A stretch of 64,000 nt of DNA, taken from Hordeum vulgare subsp. vulgare (taxonomy: Eukaryota > Streptophyta > Magnoliopsida > Poales > Poaceae). The first letter of the stretch is position 1; each line of letters begins with the position of its first letter. Of this stretch, positions 1-10,549 are shown piece after piece. Location of the stretch: the NCBI RefSeq assembly GCF_904849725.1, contig NW_025422588.1, forward strand, positions 1 to 64,000, read 5' to 3'. Both the position numbers and the translations under genes were made by a program. The notes under the pieces were generated by a model. The model searched no databases. It was not told the origin of the DNA and worked only from the letters and a program-made list of their open reading frames with translations.

Positions 1-1973
1 CGACGAAGCGTTCTTGCTGGCACGCTTCCGCTTAGTATCATGTGCGGGCGGCGGCGGAGACGGATGACCCAAGTCCGGCGGCAGTGATCGAGATGGACTC
101 GTGTTGTGCTGGCCGACGTCATGTGGAGGGCTTGGAGGTAATGGAGGTGTAGGTGACCCGCGACGACTCGGAGGCGGTGTTGTCCTTGGGGCCGAGCCTG
201 GAAGCTTGATGTAGTTCTTGTCCCATAGGATGACTCCACCCAGTACTTCTCCGAGTGTCCTCTCATCTTCGGCTCCAGCTATGTCGAGCTCCATATCATT
301 AAACCCCGTCATGATTTCATCCACCCCGACTTTAGCAAAGCCAGCTGGAATCTCACGGCCATGCCAGCGTGCATCAGGGCCAGAAGGTAAAGCTTGTCCG
401 ACGGCCACCTTCATGGATATGTTCTTGAATTTCTGATGGAGTTCACATGATGTTGACTCCTTGATTCCATCCACGGGGTAGCCGGGGACCGCCCTCTATC
501 ATTCTTCGTGCATCGTCGGGCGGGGCCTCAGATTCAGCCACGCTGCTTTTCCGCTTAGATGGGGCGCCAGTAATATCAAGTGCAGGATCTTCGTGGCGCG
601 GTACTCCTCTAAGCTCATCAATCTGCTTCTGTTGCTCGTTAATCCTCGCAAGAAACTTGTTGAACTTGTCATTCTCCTCATCCTGCTGCCGCTTCTTTGC
701 TCTCTCTTGGCTTCTGTAAGTGTCTTGTCTCTGGCAAACCCAAGCCACCACGGGTAAGAAGGACCGAAGCCTCGCGTTCGTCCTCCATGTTCGTCATTGC
801 CGAGGACAAGTGTGAGCAAATCTTTATCTCTATCTGCAGTGAACTTTCTTTGTCCCTCCTTAATTTCTTTCACTATCCTTTTCCAATTCTCCCTGGGTAT
901 CCTAAGATCGTCATTGCAGATGAGGTCCCCTGTTGTTTCGTCGTACGACCCACCATGCGCAAGGAACCAATTTCTTGCTCTCAATTCCCACTCATCACGG
1001 AGTGGTTCAGGTACGATGCCTTTATCTATCAGATCTTGCTCTTTCTTATCCCACTTTGGGATGGCAGTCTCATAGCCCCCTAGCCCCAGCTTGTGGTGAT
1101 ATTTCTTCTTGTCGCATTTATCTTGTTCTTTTCTGATAATGACTGGGCATCTTCTGACTCCTTGTACTCTTGAAATGCCTTCCAGTGATTCGCCTGCTTG
1201 GCTAGATACCCCTCGAATACTGGCACTTTCTGTGTCTTCAGATAGTTTTTCCATAGCTTCTTCTTCCAGCTACGGAACAGTTCGGCCATCTTCTTCAGAG
1301 TCCACTGCTTGACTTTGGCCCTCAGTTTGTCTGCGGCGTCTTCATTCTCACATTCTGGCAGGTTGAAATGTGACATGAGATCATTCCAAAGATTACCATT
1401 GTACCCTTTCGGCAACATAGTCACTATCGGCTTACCCCTTTGCGCTTGTTCCACTCCCGAACGCTGATCGGGACGTGATCCCTAACGAGAACTCCGCATT
1501 GCTTCTTGAATGTGTCAGCAACATTCTTAGGAAGCTTGGGTTCGCCCGTAGGAAATATCACCTCAAATGTGTAATGCGTCCGTGCATCCAACTTTCTAGT
1601 CGGGCCTCGTTTCGTAGTTTTGCTCGATGTGGAGGCCTAAGAGGGAGAAACATTCGTCAAATGAATGTATATGTATACAATATAGAGCTATCTCCAATAT
1701 TTTTCACATATTACAAGTGATTGTCGAACTTCATATGTATAACTCCCTGGACTTCTCCTCTTCACCGGCTTCTCCATCAGTGGAGCTATCACCTTCTTCG
1801 TCATTGGACCTATCTCCTGCCCCATCGGCTTCATCTTCGTGTCGCTCGACCTCCATTCCAACGTCCTGGTTTAGATATGACGACGGAGATTCAGCTGGTT
1901 CAACGTCGGGGCCGTCTTTGATTATATCTTCGAGAAGTTCTTCCTCTTCGAGGTTTCTGATATGTGGATCCAT
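1..1973 (-). pseudogene. CACTA ORF2 (Transposase_24/Ptta En/Spm type), left copy, frameshifted, C-terminus outside window
   Basis: Exon 1 runs from the ATG at 1,971-1,973 to about 1,745 and encodes an acidic N-terminus (MDPHIRNLEEEELL...). The second exon starts at 1,636 after a CTTAG acceptor and runs off the left edge. The hallmark GNDEHGGRTRGFG followed by a KKRQQDEEN coiled-coil-like stretch matches plant transposase family PF03004, whose members accompany the main CACTA transposase and are thought to bind subterminal repeats. Relative to copy R this copy has five single-base indels: extra G at 484-487, lost G near 727, lost G near 1,113, extra C at 1,405-1,407 and extra T at 1,432-1,433. 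The frame is therefore broken repeatedly. It does keep the Trp codon near 1,183 that is a stop in copy R. Confidence 0.8.
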
Positions 1974-2839
1974 AGTTCTGCAAAAAACGGATTCACTTAA
2001 CCTGTGTACCAAAAAAGAATTATTCTATCAGGAACTCCGTTCCAAAACAACTTAAGTCCCGGGTCGTGGCTCCACCCGGGACTCCTAGATTTCTGCATAG
2101 TATTCAAAGTAGGAGTACTTTTCCAATTTGAGCATTCAATAAGCAAAACCAAATCGTAAAATAAAGTAGTATTCAAATTAGCATGCATTCAATTATAAGC
2201 AAATACATCATCACTTTTGTCCGTACATCGTCGAATATTATCACTAATACTCCTCGAATACTATCATACATATAGCATCACTGATACATCTAGAACCATA
2301 GCGCCCGACGGGTATCGGCGCGGGCGGTGGACACCCGAAGAGAAGGAACTATCACAGGATCAAAGCTCCAGTGAGATCCCCGAAGAACCTGCCAGGTATG
2401 CTCGAACCTGCCCTCCAACACAACCATGTAGCGACGGACGTGCTCATCCTCCTCGCTGACACGGTGACGTACACCTCCGCGGTGTCCGGAAGCCTCGGCA
2501 CCCTCACTGGCCCACGCGACCGCCACCAAACAAGGATTGGGTCAACGACGGGCTGGCTCCTCACCAACCTACGCCCCCCGGAAGGTAGCACCTCCCAATA
2601 CCAGCCGGGCGGAGCCCAGTCCCGGACACGGCCCCTCTGATCAAGCAGGTGTCCTCCGCCGAGTCGACGACGAGGATGCGGGATAGGCATTGTAAAATGA
2701 ACTAAAAATAAACTATTAACACTTAAGCATATACAATAGCAAAATTAAACTATTAACACTTAAGCATATCCAATAGCAAAATTAAGCAATAATCTAAGAA
2801 ACACTATTAACACTTAAGCATATACACTATACAATATTT
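1974..2839. other. Untranslated/intronic part of CACTA copy L
   Basis: No recognisable gene. One isolated imperfect hairpin with GTCCCGGG and CCCGGGAC arms sits at about 2,056-2,085. A GC-rich block at 2,300-2,690 is open in several frames on both strands but shows no known domain, and AT-rich short direct repeats (ACACTTAAGCATAT, three times) lie at 2,715-2,835. It lies between the probable ORF2 promoter (TATA at 3,848) and the ORF2 start, so it is probably leader or intron. The same sequence recurs at 58,992-59,857. Confidence 0.5.
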
Positions 2840-3420
2840 CTTCTTCTTGTAACCCTAAACTAATTTTTCCTCTTCTTCTATTTCTCCTCTTCTTCTACTT
2901 CTATTTCTCCTCTTCTTCTACTTCTATTTCTCCTCTTCTTCTAGTACTTCTCCTCTTCTCTTCTTCTACTTCTCCTCTCCTCCTCTTCTAATTTTTTCTC
3001 TTCTTCTACTTCTCCTCTTCTTCTATTTTTCCTCTTCTTCTCCTCTCCTCCTCTTCTTATTCTCCTTTTTCTTCTTTTCTTCTTCTCCACTTCTTCTATT
3101 TTTCCTCTTCTTCTCCTCTCCTCCTCTTCTTATTCTCCTTTTTCTTCTTTTCTTCTCTCCTCTTCTTATTTTCATTTTTCCTAATCTTATTTTGTTATTT
3201 TTGTTCATATTTCTTCTTCTTGTAACCCTAACCTAATTCTAAATATTACTAACCCTAATAATCTAGCACAAACCTAATAACAATAGGAATTAAATGACAA
3301 AAAATCTTTTTCTTTTTCTTCTTTTCTTCTCCTTTTTCTTCTTTTCTTCTCCTTTTTCTACCTTTCTTCTCCTTTTTCTTCTTCTCTTCTCCTTTTTCTT
3401 CTTTTCTTCTACTAGCCGGA
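2840..3420. repeat. Polypyrimidine tract (TTCTTCTCCTC-type), copy L
   Basis: Nearly uninterrupted C/T sequence on the plus strand made of TTCTTCT, CTCCTCTTC and TTTTTC units, broken near 3,190-3,290 by AT-rich DNA with ACCCTAA motifs. Lysine/arginine/glutamate-rich frames on the minus strand here are low-complexity shadows, not proteins. Copy R (59,860-60,410) lacks about two dozen bases, consistent with replication slippage. Confidence 0.85.
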
Positions 3421-3434
3421 GTGTTGGGGAGGAG

Positions 3435-3745
3435 GGGGCGGGGGGCTTACCGGCCGGAGGTGTCGACGGCGCGCGGCGAGGAGGACGGCGCGACGGCGAG
3501 GAGGACGGCACGGCGGCGAGGAGGACGGCGAGACGGCGAGGAGGACGGCACGGCGGCGAGGAGGACGGCGAGGAGGACGGCACGGCGGCGAGGAGGACGG
3601 CGAGACGGCGAGGAGGACGGCGAGGAGGACGGCGCAGGCGGCGAGGGAGGACGGCGCGACGCGAGGAGGGACGGTGCCGCGGCGAGGAGGACGGCCGACA
3701 GCGAGGAGGACGGCAGGCGGCGGCGAGCAGGACGGCGGGCAGCCT
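3435..3745. repeat. GC-rich minisatellite of GAGGACGGC units, copy L
   Basis: Imperfect tandem units of the form CGGCGAGGAGGACGG, 9-18 bp long, with variants CACGGCGG, GAGACGG and GCGACGG. Frames through it give Arg/Gly/Asp/Glu repeats. The counterpart in copy R (60,430-60,740) differs in unit content. It lies just downstream of the probable ORF2 TATA box, so it would be transcribed as leader. Confidence 0.8.
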
Positions 3746-3845
3746 AACGACGTCGTCGAGTTCGTCGCTGTGCCGCGCCGGGCAGGGAGAACGAGAGGAA
3801 GAAGAAGAGAAATGGACGATTTGGGTTGGAAATTTTCGAAGTCCC

Positions 3846-3856
3846 GCTTATATAGG
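3846..3856 (-). promoter_or_regulatory. Probable TATA box for CACTA ORF2, copy L
   Basis: On the minus strand the sequence reads CCTATATAAGCG, a good plant TATA box, between the internal hairpin cluster and the GC-rich leader and in the direction of ORF2. The same box is at 60,838-60,850 in copy R. The role is inferred from position only. Confidence 0.45.
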
Positions 3857-3863
3857 TGGATCT

Positions 3864-4130
3864 ATAGTCCCGGTGCGTGGCTCGAGCCGGGACTGAAGAC
3901 CCCCTTTAGTCCCGGTTGGAGCCACGACCCGGGACTAAAGGCCTCTTTTCGGGCAGACCAAGAGGCGGGAAGCAGGGGGTCTTTAGTCCCGGTGCGTGGC
4001 TCCAGCCGGGACTAAAGGGTGTCTTTAGTCCCGGGGCGTGGCTCCACCCGGGACTAAAGCCCCTCCTCGGCTGCACGATAAGTTTAGTCCCACCTCGCCC
4101 AGCGAGGGGGACTAACACTTGTTTATAAAC
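3864..4130. repeat. Internal cluster of TTTAGTCCCGG hairpins, copy L
   Basis: Four to five units pair CTTTAGTCCCGG with CCGGGACTAAAG around a short centre such as TTGGAGCCACGACC. They resemble the subterminal repeats at 10,910-11,290 but lie about 7 kb inside the element. Such units are the usual binding targets of CACTA subterminal-binding proteins. Here they flank the ORF2 TATA box. A TTTATAAACCCC motif at 4,122 could be a plus-strand TATA box. Confidence 0.8.
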
Positions 4131-4289
4131 CCCGTCGCAGCTTCTCCATCGAACTCCTCTCTAAAGCAGGCTTACGGGCCTAAACTTACTGAAAATTAAA
4201 ACTATATTTGAAATTGTGGATAAAATTCAATCTGAATTCAAAGTGAATTCAGGTTGAATTTTGTCTATGATTTCTCATATAGTTTCAAT
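4131..4289. other. AT-rich spacer
   Basis: It contains an inverted pair of AAATTCAATCTGAATTC and GAATTCAGGTTGAATTT at about 4,226-4,262 and no gene. Confidence 0.4.
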
Positions 4290-5840
4290 TTTTTTCTATT
4301 TTCAAAATTAATTATTTTGACTATCCAAACTATTAACTTATTTTGTTATTTTCAATTAAAAGCTATGTTTATTAAAAATTCTTTTTGCATATTTGAGAAT
4401 TTGACAAAACTATGATAATGAAAAGTGTTTCAAATTGAATAAATAATGCAAAACTATTTTTTATTTTCATAATTAATAATTTTGACTATCCAAACTATTA
4501 ACTTATTTTGTAATTTTCAATTAAAAACTATGTTTATTAAAAATTCTTTTTGCATATTTGAGAATTTGACAAAACTATGATAATGAAAAGTGTTTCAAAT
4601 TGAATAAATAATGCAAAAATATTTTTTATTTTCATAATTAATAATTTTGACTATCCAAACTATTATCTATTTTGTTATTTTCAATTAAAAACTATGTTTA
4701 TTAAAAATTCTTTTTGCATATTTGAGAATTTGACAAAACTATGATAATGAAAAGTGTTTCAAATTGAATAAATAATGCAAAACTATTTTTTATTTTCATA
4801 ATTAATAATTTTGACTATCCAAACTATTATCTATTTTTTATTTTCAATTAAAAACTATGTTTATTAAAAATTCTTTTTGCATATTTGAGAATTTGACAAA
4901 ACTATGATAATGAAAAGTGTTTCAAATTGAATAAATAATGCAAAACTATTTTTATTTACCTAATTAATAATTTTGACTATGCAAACTATTATCTATTTTG
5001 TTATTTTCAATTAAAAACTATGTTTATTAAAAATTATTTTTGCATATTTGAGAATTTGACAAAACTATGATAATGAAAAGTGTTTCAAATTGAATAAATA
5101 TTGCAAAACTATATTTTATTTTCATAATTAATAATTTTGACTATCCAAACTATTATCTATTTTTTTATTTTCAATTAAAAACTATGTTTATTAAAAATTC
5201 TTTTTGCATATTTGAGAATTTGACAAAACTATGATAATGAAAAGTGTTTCAAATTGAATAAATAATGCAAAACTATTTTTTATTTTCATAATTAATAATT
5301 TTGACTATCCAAACTATTATCTATTTTGTTATTTTCAATTAAAAACTATGTTTATTAAAAATTCTTTTTGCATATTTGAGAATTTGACAAAACTATGATA
5401 ATGAAAAGTGTTTCAAATTGAATAAATATTGCAAAACTATGTTTTATTTTCATAATTAATAATTTTGACTATCCAAACTATTATCTATTTTTTTATTTTC
5501 AATTAAAAACTATGTTTATTAAAAATTCTTTTTGCATATTTGAGAATTTGACAAAACTATGATAATGAAAAATGTTTCAAATTGAATAAATAATGCAAAA
5601 CTATTTTTTATTTTCATAATTAATAATTTTGACTATCCAAACTATTATCTATTTTGTTATTTTCAATTAAAAACTATCTTTATTAAAAATTCTTTTTGCA
5701 TATTTGAGAATTTGACAAAACTATGATAATGAAAAGTGTTTCAAATTGAATAAATATTGCAAAACTATATTTTATTTTCATAATTAATAATTTTGACTAT
5801 CCAAACTATTATATATTTTTTTATTATCAATTAAAAACTA
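4290..5840. repeat. AT-rich satellite, about nine units of ~164 bp, copy L
   Basis: The marker CATATTTGAGAATTTGAC recurs at 4388, 4553, 4717, 4880, 5043, 5207, 5371, 5535 and 5699, a period of 163-165 bp. Units differ by a few substitutions and one-base indels. The same nine-unit array sits at 61,283-62,833 in copy R with matching unit order, so it was present before L and R separated. There is no coding potential. Confidence 0.95.
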
Positions 5841-5854
5841 TGTTCAAGATGTTC

Positions 5855-6790
5855 AAGACTTACCATTCTAAGGCACATCACAAAATTTCAACAATTTCTG
5901 ACTTCATTAGGTATATTTCGTGCATTTACTTAATTTTTTTGAGCTAGTTGACCCTGAAATTGAAAAGCACTACAAATGAACTCTGAAAATGTTGAAAGTT
6001 GGCATGCTATCATCATTTCACCCACATAGCGTGTGTTAAAAAGTTGAGAGGGCTACGACAAAAACTGGATGCAGTTCGTGTACAAAACGGACAATCTCTC
6101 TCGAAGTAGCAGCGTTTCGAACGAGAACTCATCTCTTACAAAAGGGATTTCATTTTTTTGAACTTATTTGAGCTCCATACTTTTTGTGTGTTTAAAATGC
6201 ACCATTCTAAGGCACATCACAAAATTTCAACAATTTCTGACTTCATTTGGTATATTTCGTGCATTTACTTATTTTTTTTGAGCTAGTTGACCCTGAAATT
6301 GAAAAGCACTACAAATGTACTCTGAAAATGTTGAAAGTTGGCATGCTATCATTATTTCACCCACATAGCATGTGTTAAAAAGTTGAGAGAGCTACGACAA
6401 AAACTGCATGCAGTTCGTGTACAAAACGGACAATCTCTCTCGAAGTAGCAGCGTTTCGAACGAGAACCATCTCATACAAAGGGATTTCATTTTTTTGAAC
6501 TTACTTGAACTCCATACTTTTTGTGTGTTTAAAATGCACCATTCTAAGGCACATCACAAAATTTCAACAATTTCTGACTTCATTTGGTATATTTCGTGCA
6601 TTTACTTATTTTTTTTGAGCTAGTTGACCCTGAAATTGAAAAGCACTACAAATGAACTCTGAAAATGTTGAAAGTTGGCATGCTATCATCATTTCACCCA
6701 CATAGCATGTGTTAAAAAGTTGAGAGGGCTACGACAAAAACTGCATGCAGTTCGTGTACAAAACGGACAATCTCTCTCGAAGTAGCAGGG
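5855..6790. repeat. Tandem repeat, about three units of ~338 bp, copy L
   Basis: ACCATTCTAAGGCACATC begins units at about 5862, 6201 and 6538. The units share TTGACCCTGAAATTG and CGTGTACAAAACGGAC blocks. A short frame at 6,408-6,623 falls inside one unit and is not a gene. The counterpart is at 62,848-63,783. Confidence 0.9.
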
Positions 6791-6824
6791 TTTCGAAGAA
6801 GGAGAAGCGACCCCCACAACAAAA

Positions 6825-6889
6825 GTGGTTCCGCGGCACGCCACGTGGTTCCGCTGCACGCCACGTGGTTCCGCTGCACGCCACGTGGG
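6825..6889. repeat. 20-bp tandem repeat carrying three G-boxes, copy L
   Basis: Three units of GTGGTTCCGCTGCACGCCAC place CACGTG at 6842, 6862 and 6882, each within CCACGTGG. CACGTG is the plant G-box bound by bZIP and bHLH factors. A regulatory role is inferred. The identical array is at 63,818-63,882 in copy R. Confidence 0.7.
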
Positions 6890-7219
6890 ACTAATGGTCT
6901 TTCATTTTTAAATGACTGTTTTAATCAAAAACAGATCTGTTACAAAAGGGATTTCATTTTTTGAACTTATTTGAACTGAAGACTTTTTGTATATATATGT
7001 GGTCGAAATGCATGATACCATGAAGTTAGAAAGGGCTAAACCATTCAAAAGTAGCAAATGAAGTTAGAAAGGGCTAAACCATTCAAATTTGGAAACTATA
7101 ATGGCACAAACAGAAACTAGACATATATAAATTGGTCCAAGAAGTACATGATACTAGTCCAAACAGTACATAATAATAGTTACCATAGATATATATACAA
7201 GTGTTCGACGTTCAGAACA
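6890..7219. other. Spacer downstream of the captured exonuclease
   Basis: AT-rich, with a direct repeat of GAAGTTAGAAAGGGCTAAACC near 7,022-7,082. No gene. It could include the 3' untranslated region of the exonuclease gene. Confidence 0.4.
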
Positions 7220-7743
7220 CTACTCGTCTGAATCATCTAAATCAGAATGTCCACCTTCCTCGAGGTGACGCTAGCCATAGTGGACGACTCGAATCTTGTG
7301 GTACAACTCGTATGAAACGATGCATCTTTTGCTGCATACTCAATGTTGATATCATCAAGTGGGCCCTTCTCCCAAAGTTTGTGCTGAGACTTTGGGAAAC
7401 TGGTCTTCATATCAGCATATGAATCGTCGATCAAGGCAACTGCCATATGAGCCATCGAAGTCCTGTCATGTCGAAGCCTAAATATCGTTTGGAGATCAAC
7501 GAGGCAACCAGCTGGTATCTCAATACTGAAGCTGTGCCTCATCTTCAGCTTGTCGTTTCTTATGTCAACGGAAGCAAAAGTGATGCCGCTGCGAAGGAAG
7601 TCCATGAGTTCTGGACAATGCTTGTCACTCCTGCAACAGAAACAAATTAAAATGGAACAAATGTTACATACTCCTGCAATAAGGAAACATGTTTCACTAC
7701 AACTAAAGAGAAAATTATCTTTAGGATTCAAATAGAACATATG

Positions 7744-8610
7744 CAATGGAACCTAGAGAGATCACTATAGCTATCCAATGGAACCTAGAGAGATCACTAG
7801 CTATATGCAATTTTCATGACTATGAAATATCATATTGCTATCCAATGGAACCTAGAGAGATCACTAGCTATATTCAATTTTCATAACCTTGGATCAAAGA
7901 ACACCGCATAAAATTGTATCACTACAACTATGATTTCAATGGAACATATTGAACCAATCAGCTTTTTCAGATTGTGGAACACTATTCCAATCAGATTGTG
8001 TTCCCTTCAACTAATCAAAATTGTTTCACTACAACTATTTGAAGCGAACCAACTATGATTCCAATGGAACATATTAAACACTAGTTGATTCTAATACGAT
8101 TTTTCAGATTATGGAACACTATTCCAATCAGATTGTGTTCCCCTTCAACTAATCAAAATTGTTTCACTACAACTATTCGAAGGGAACCAACTATGATTCC
8201 AATGGAACATATTAAACACTAGTTGATTCTAATACGATTTTTCAGATTATGGAACACTATTCCAATTAGATTGTGCTCCCCTTCAACTAATCAAAATTGT
8301 TTCACTACAACTATTTGAAGGGAACCAACTATGATTCCAATGGAACATATTAAACACTAGTTGATTCTAATACGATTTTCAGATTATGGAACAATATTCC
8401 AATTAGATTGTGCTCCCCTTCAACTAATCAAAATTGTTTCACTACAACTATTTGAAGGGAACCAACTATGATTCCAATGGAACATATTAAACACTAGTTG
8501 ATTCTAATACGATTTTTCAGATTATGGAACACTATTCCAATTAGATTGTGCTCCCCTTCAACTAATCAAAATTGTTTCACTACAACTATTTGAAGGGAAC
8601 CAACTATGAT
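7744..8610. repeat. Tandem repeats within the exonuclease intron
   Basis: Three copies of AATGGAACCTAGAGAGATCA occur at 7,746-7,880. About five units of 136-138 bp follow, marked by CCAACTATGATT at roughly 8049, 8187, 8323, 8459 and 8597. The array expands the intron but leaves both splice sites intact. Confidence 0.85.
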
Positions 8611-8723
8611 TGAAACAAATAAACTTACAATATCATTATCTTGGATCAAAGAAAGCCTCAAAACTTACCTCGCCCACCGGAAGATCAAGACAAGGCGTGC
8701 GAAGCATAGTTGGATGACAGTAA

Positions 8724-10549
8724 TGTTGGGGAACGTCGCATGGGAAACAAAAAATTTCCTACGCGCACGAAGACCTATCATGGTGATGTCCATCTACGAG
8801 AGGGGATGAGTGATCTACGTACCCTTGTAGATCGTACAGCAGAAGCGTTTAGAGAACGCGGTTGATGTAGTGGAACGTCCTCACGTCCCTCGATCCGCCC
8901 CGCGAACAATCCCGCGATCAGTCCCACGATCTAGTACCGAACGGACGGCACCTCCGCGTTCAGCACACGTACAGCTCGACGATGATCTCGGCCTTCTTGA
9001 TCCAGCAAGAGAGACGGAGAGGTAGAAGAGCTCTCCGGCAGCGTGACGGCGCTCCGCAGGTTGGTGATGATCTTGTCTCAGCAGGGCTCCGCCCGAGCTC
9101 CGCAGAAACACGATCTAGAGGAAAAACTATGGAGGTATGTGGTCGGGCAGCCGTGAGAAAAGTCGTCTCAAATCTGCCCTAAAAGCCCCATATATATAGG
9201 AGGAGGGAGGGGGACCTTGCCTTGGGGTCCAAGGGATCCCCAAGGGGTCGGCCGAGCCAGGGGGGAGGACTCTCCCCCCCCAAACCGAGTCCTACTTGGT
9301 TTGGTGGGAGGGAGTCCTTCCCCCTTCCCACTTCTTCCTTTTTTTTCCTTCCTTTGATTTTTTTTCTCTCTTGGCGCATAGGGGATTGGTGGGCTGTCCC
9401 ACCAGCCCACTAAGGGCTGGTGTGACCCCCCCAAATGCCTATGGGCTTCCCCGGAGTGGGTTACCCCCCTCCGGTGAACTCCCGGAACCCATTCGTCATT
9501 CCCGGCACATTCCCGGTAACTCCGAAAACCTTCCGGTAATCAAATGAGGTCATCCTATATATCAATCTTCGTTTCCGGACTATTCCGGAAACCCTCTTGA
9601 CGTCCGTGATCTCATCCGGGACTCCGAACAACATTCGGTAACCAACCATATAACTCAAATACGCATAAAACAACGTCGAACCTTAAGTGTGCAGACCCTG
9701 CGGGTTCGAGAACTATGTAGACATGACCCGAGAGACTCCTCGGTCAATATCCAACAGCGGGACCTGGATGCCCATATTGGATCCTACATATTCTACGAAG
9801 ATCTTATCGTTTGAACCTCAGTGCCAAGGATTCGTATAATCCCGTATGTCATTCCCTTTGTCCTTCGGTATGTTACTTGCCCGAGATTCGATCGTCAGTA
9901 TCCGCATACCTATTTCAATCTCGTTTACCGGCAAGTCTCTTTACTCGTTCCGTAATACAAGATCCCGCAACTTACACTAAGTTACATTGCTTGCAAGGCT
10001 TGTGTGTGATGTTGTATTACCGAGTGGGCCCCGAGATACCTCTCCGTCACACGGAGTGACAAATCCCAGTCTTGATCCATACTAACTCAACTAACACCTT
10101 CGGAGATACCTGTAGAGCATCTTTATAGTCACCCAGTTACGTTGCGACGTTTGATACACACAAAGCATTCCTCCGGTGTCAGTGAGTTATATGATCTCAT
10201 GGTCATAGGAATAAATACTTGACACGCAGAAAACAGTAGCAACAAAATGACACGATCAACATGCTACGTCTATTAGTTTGGGTCTAGTCCATCACGTGAT
10301 TCTCCCAATGACGTGATCCAGTTATCAAGCAACAACACCTTGTTCATAATCAGAAGACACTGACTATCATCGATCAACTGGCTAGCCAACTAGAGGCATG
10401 CTAGGGACGGTGTTTTGTCTATGTATCCACACATGTAAATGAGTCTTCATTCAATACAATTATAGCATGGATAATAAACTATTATCTTGATACAGGAATT
10501 ATAATAATAACTATACATTTATTATTGCCTCTAGGGCATAATTCCAACA
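8724..10549 (-). mobile_element. Angela/BARE1-type Copia solo LTR
   Basis: It begins TGTTGGGGAACG and ends with CCAACA, the inverted form of the Angela LTR, about 1.83 kb, with no internal region. Flanks are AGTAA (8,719-8,723) and GGTAA (10,550-10,554), a 5-bp target duplication with one mismatch. Solo LTRs arise by recombination between the two LTRs of a full element. It is inserted in the coding sequence of the captured exonuclease between RRGV and TVIQ. The small frames at 8,881-10,059 are LTR shadows. Confidence 0.92.

Noticed and set aside
3215..3260. ACCCTAA motifs as interstitial telomere repeats
   Set aside because: Only isolated copies (AACCCTAACC), not a tandem array of TTTAGGG.
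3290..3900. Long frames rich in Phe/Leu/Ser or Arg/Gly/Glu/Asp
   Set aside because: They are translations of the polypyrimidine tract and the GAGGACGGC minisatellite and occur in several frames at once.
4290..6790. Regularly spaced repeats resembling a CRISPR array
   Set aside because: The units are 164 and 338 bp of continuous near-identical sequence with no short repeat and unique spacers, in a plant transposon context.
9168..10059. Small frames inside the Angela LTR (also 24,792-25,515 and 31,409-32,314)
   Set aside because: They recur in every LTR copy and have no coding role. LTRs of this family are non-coding.
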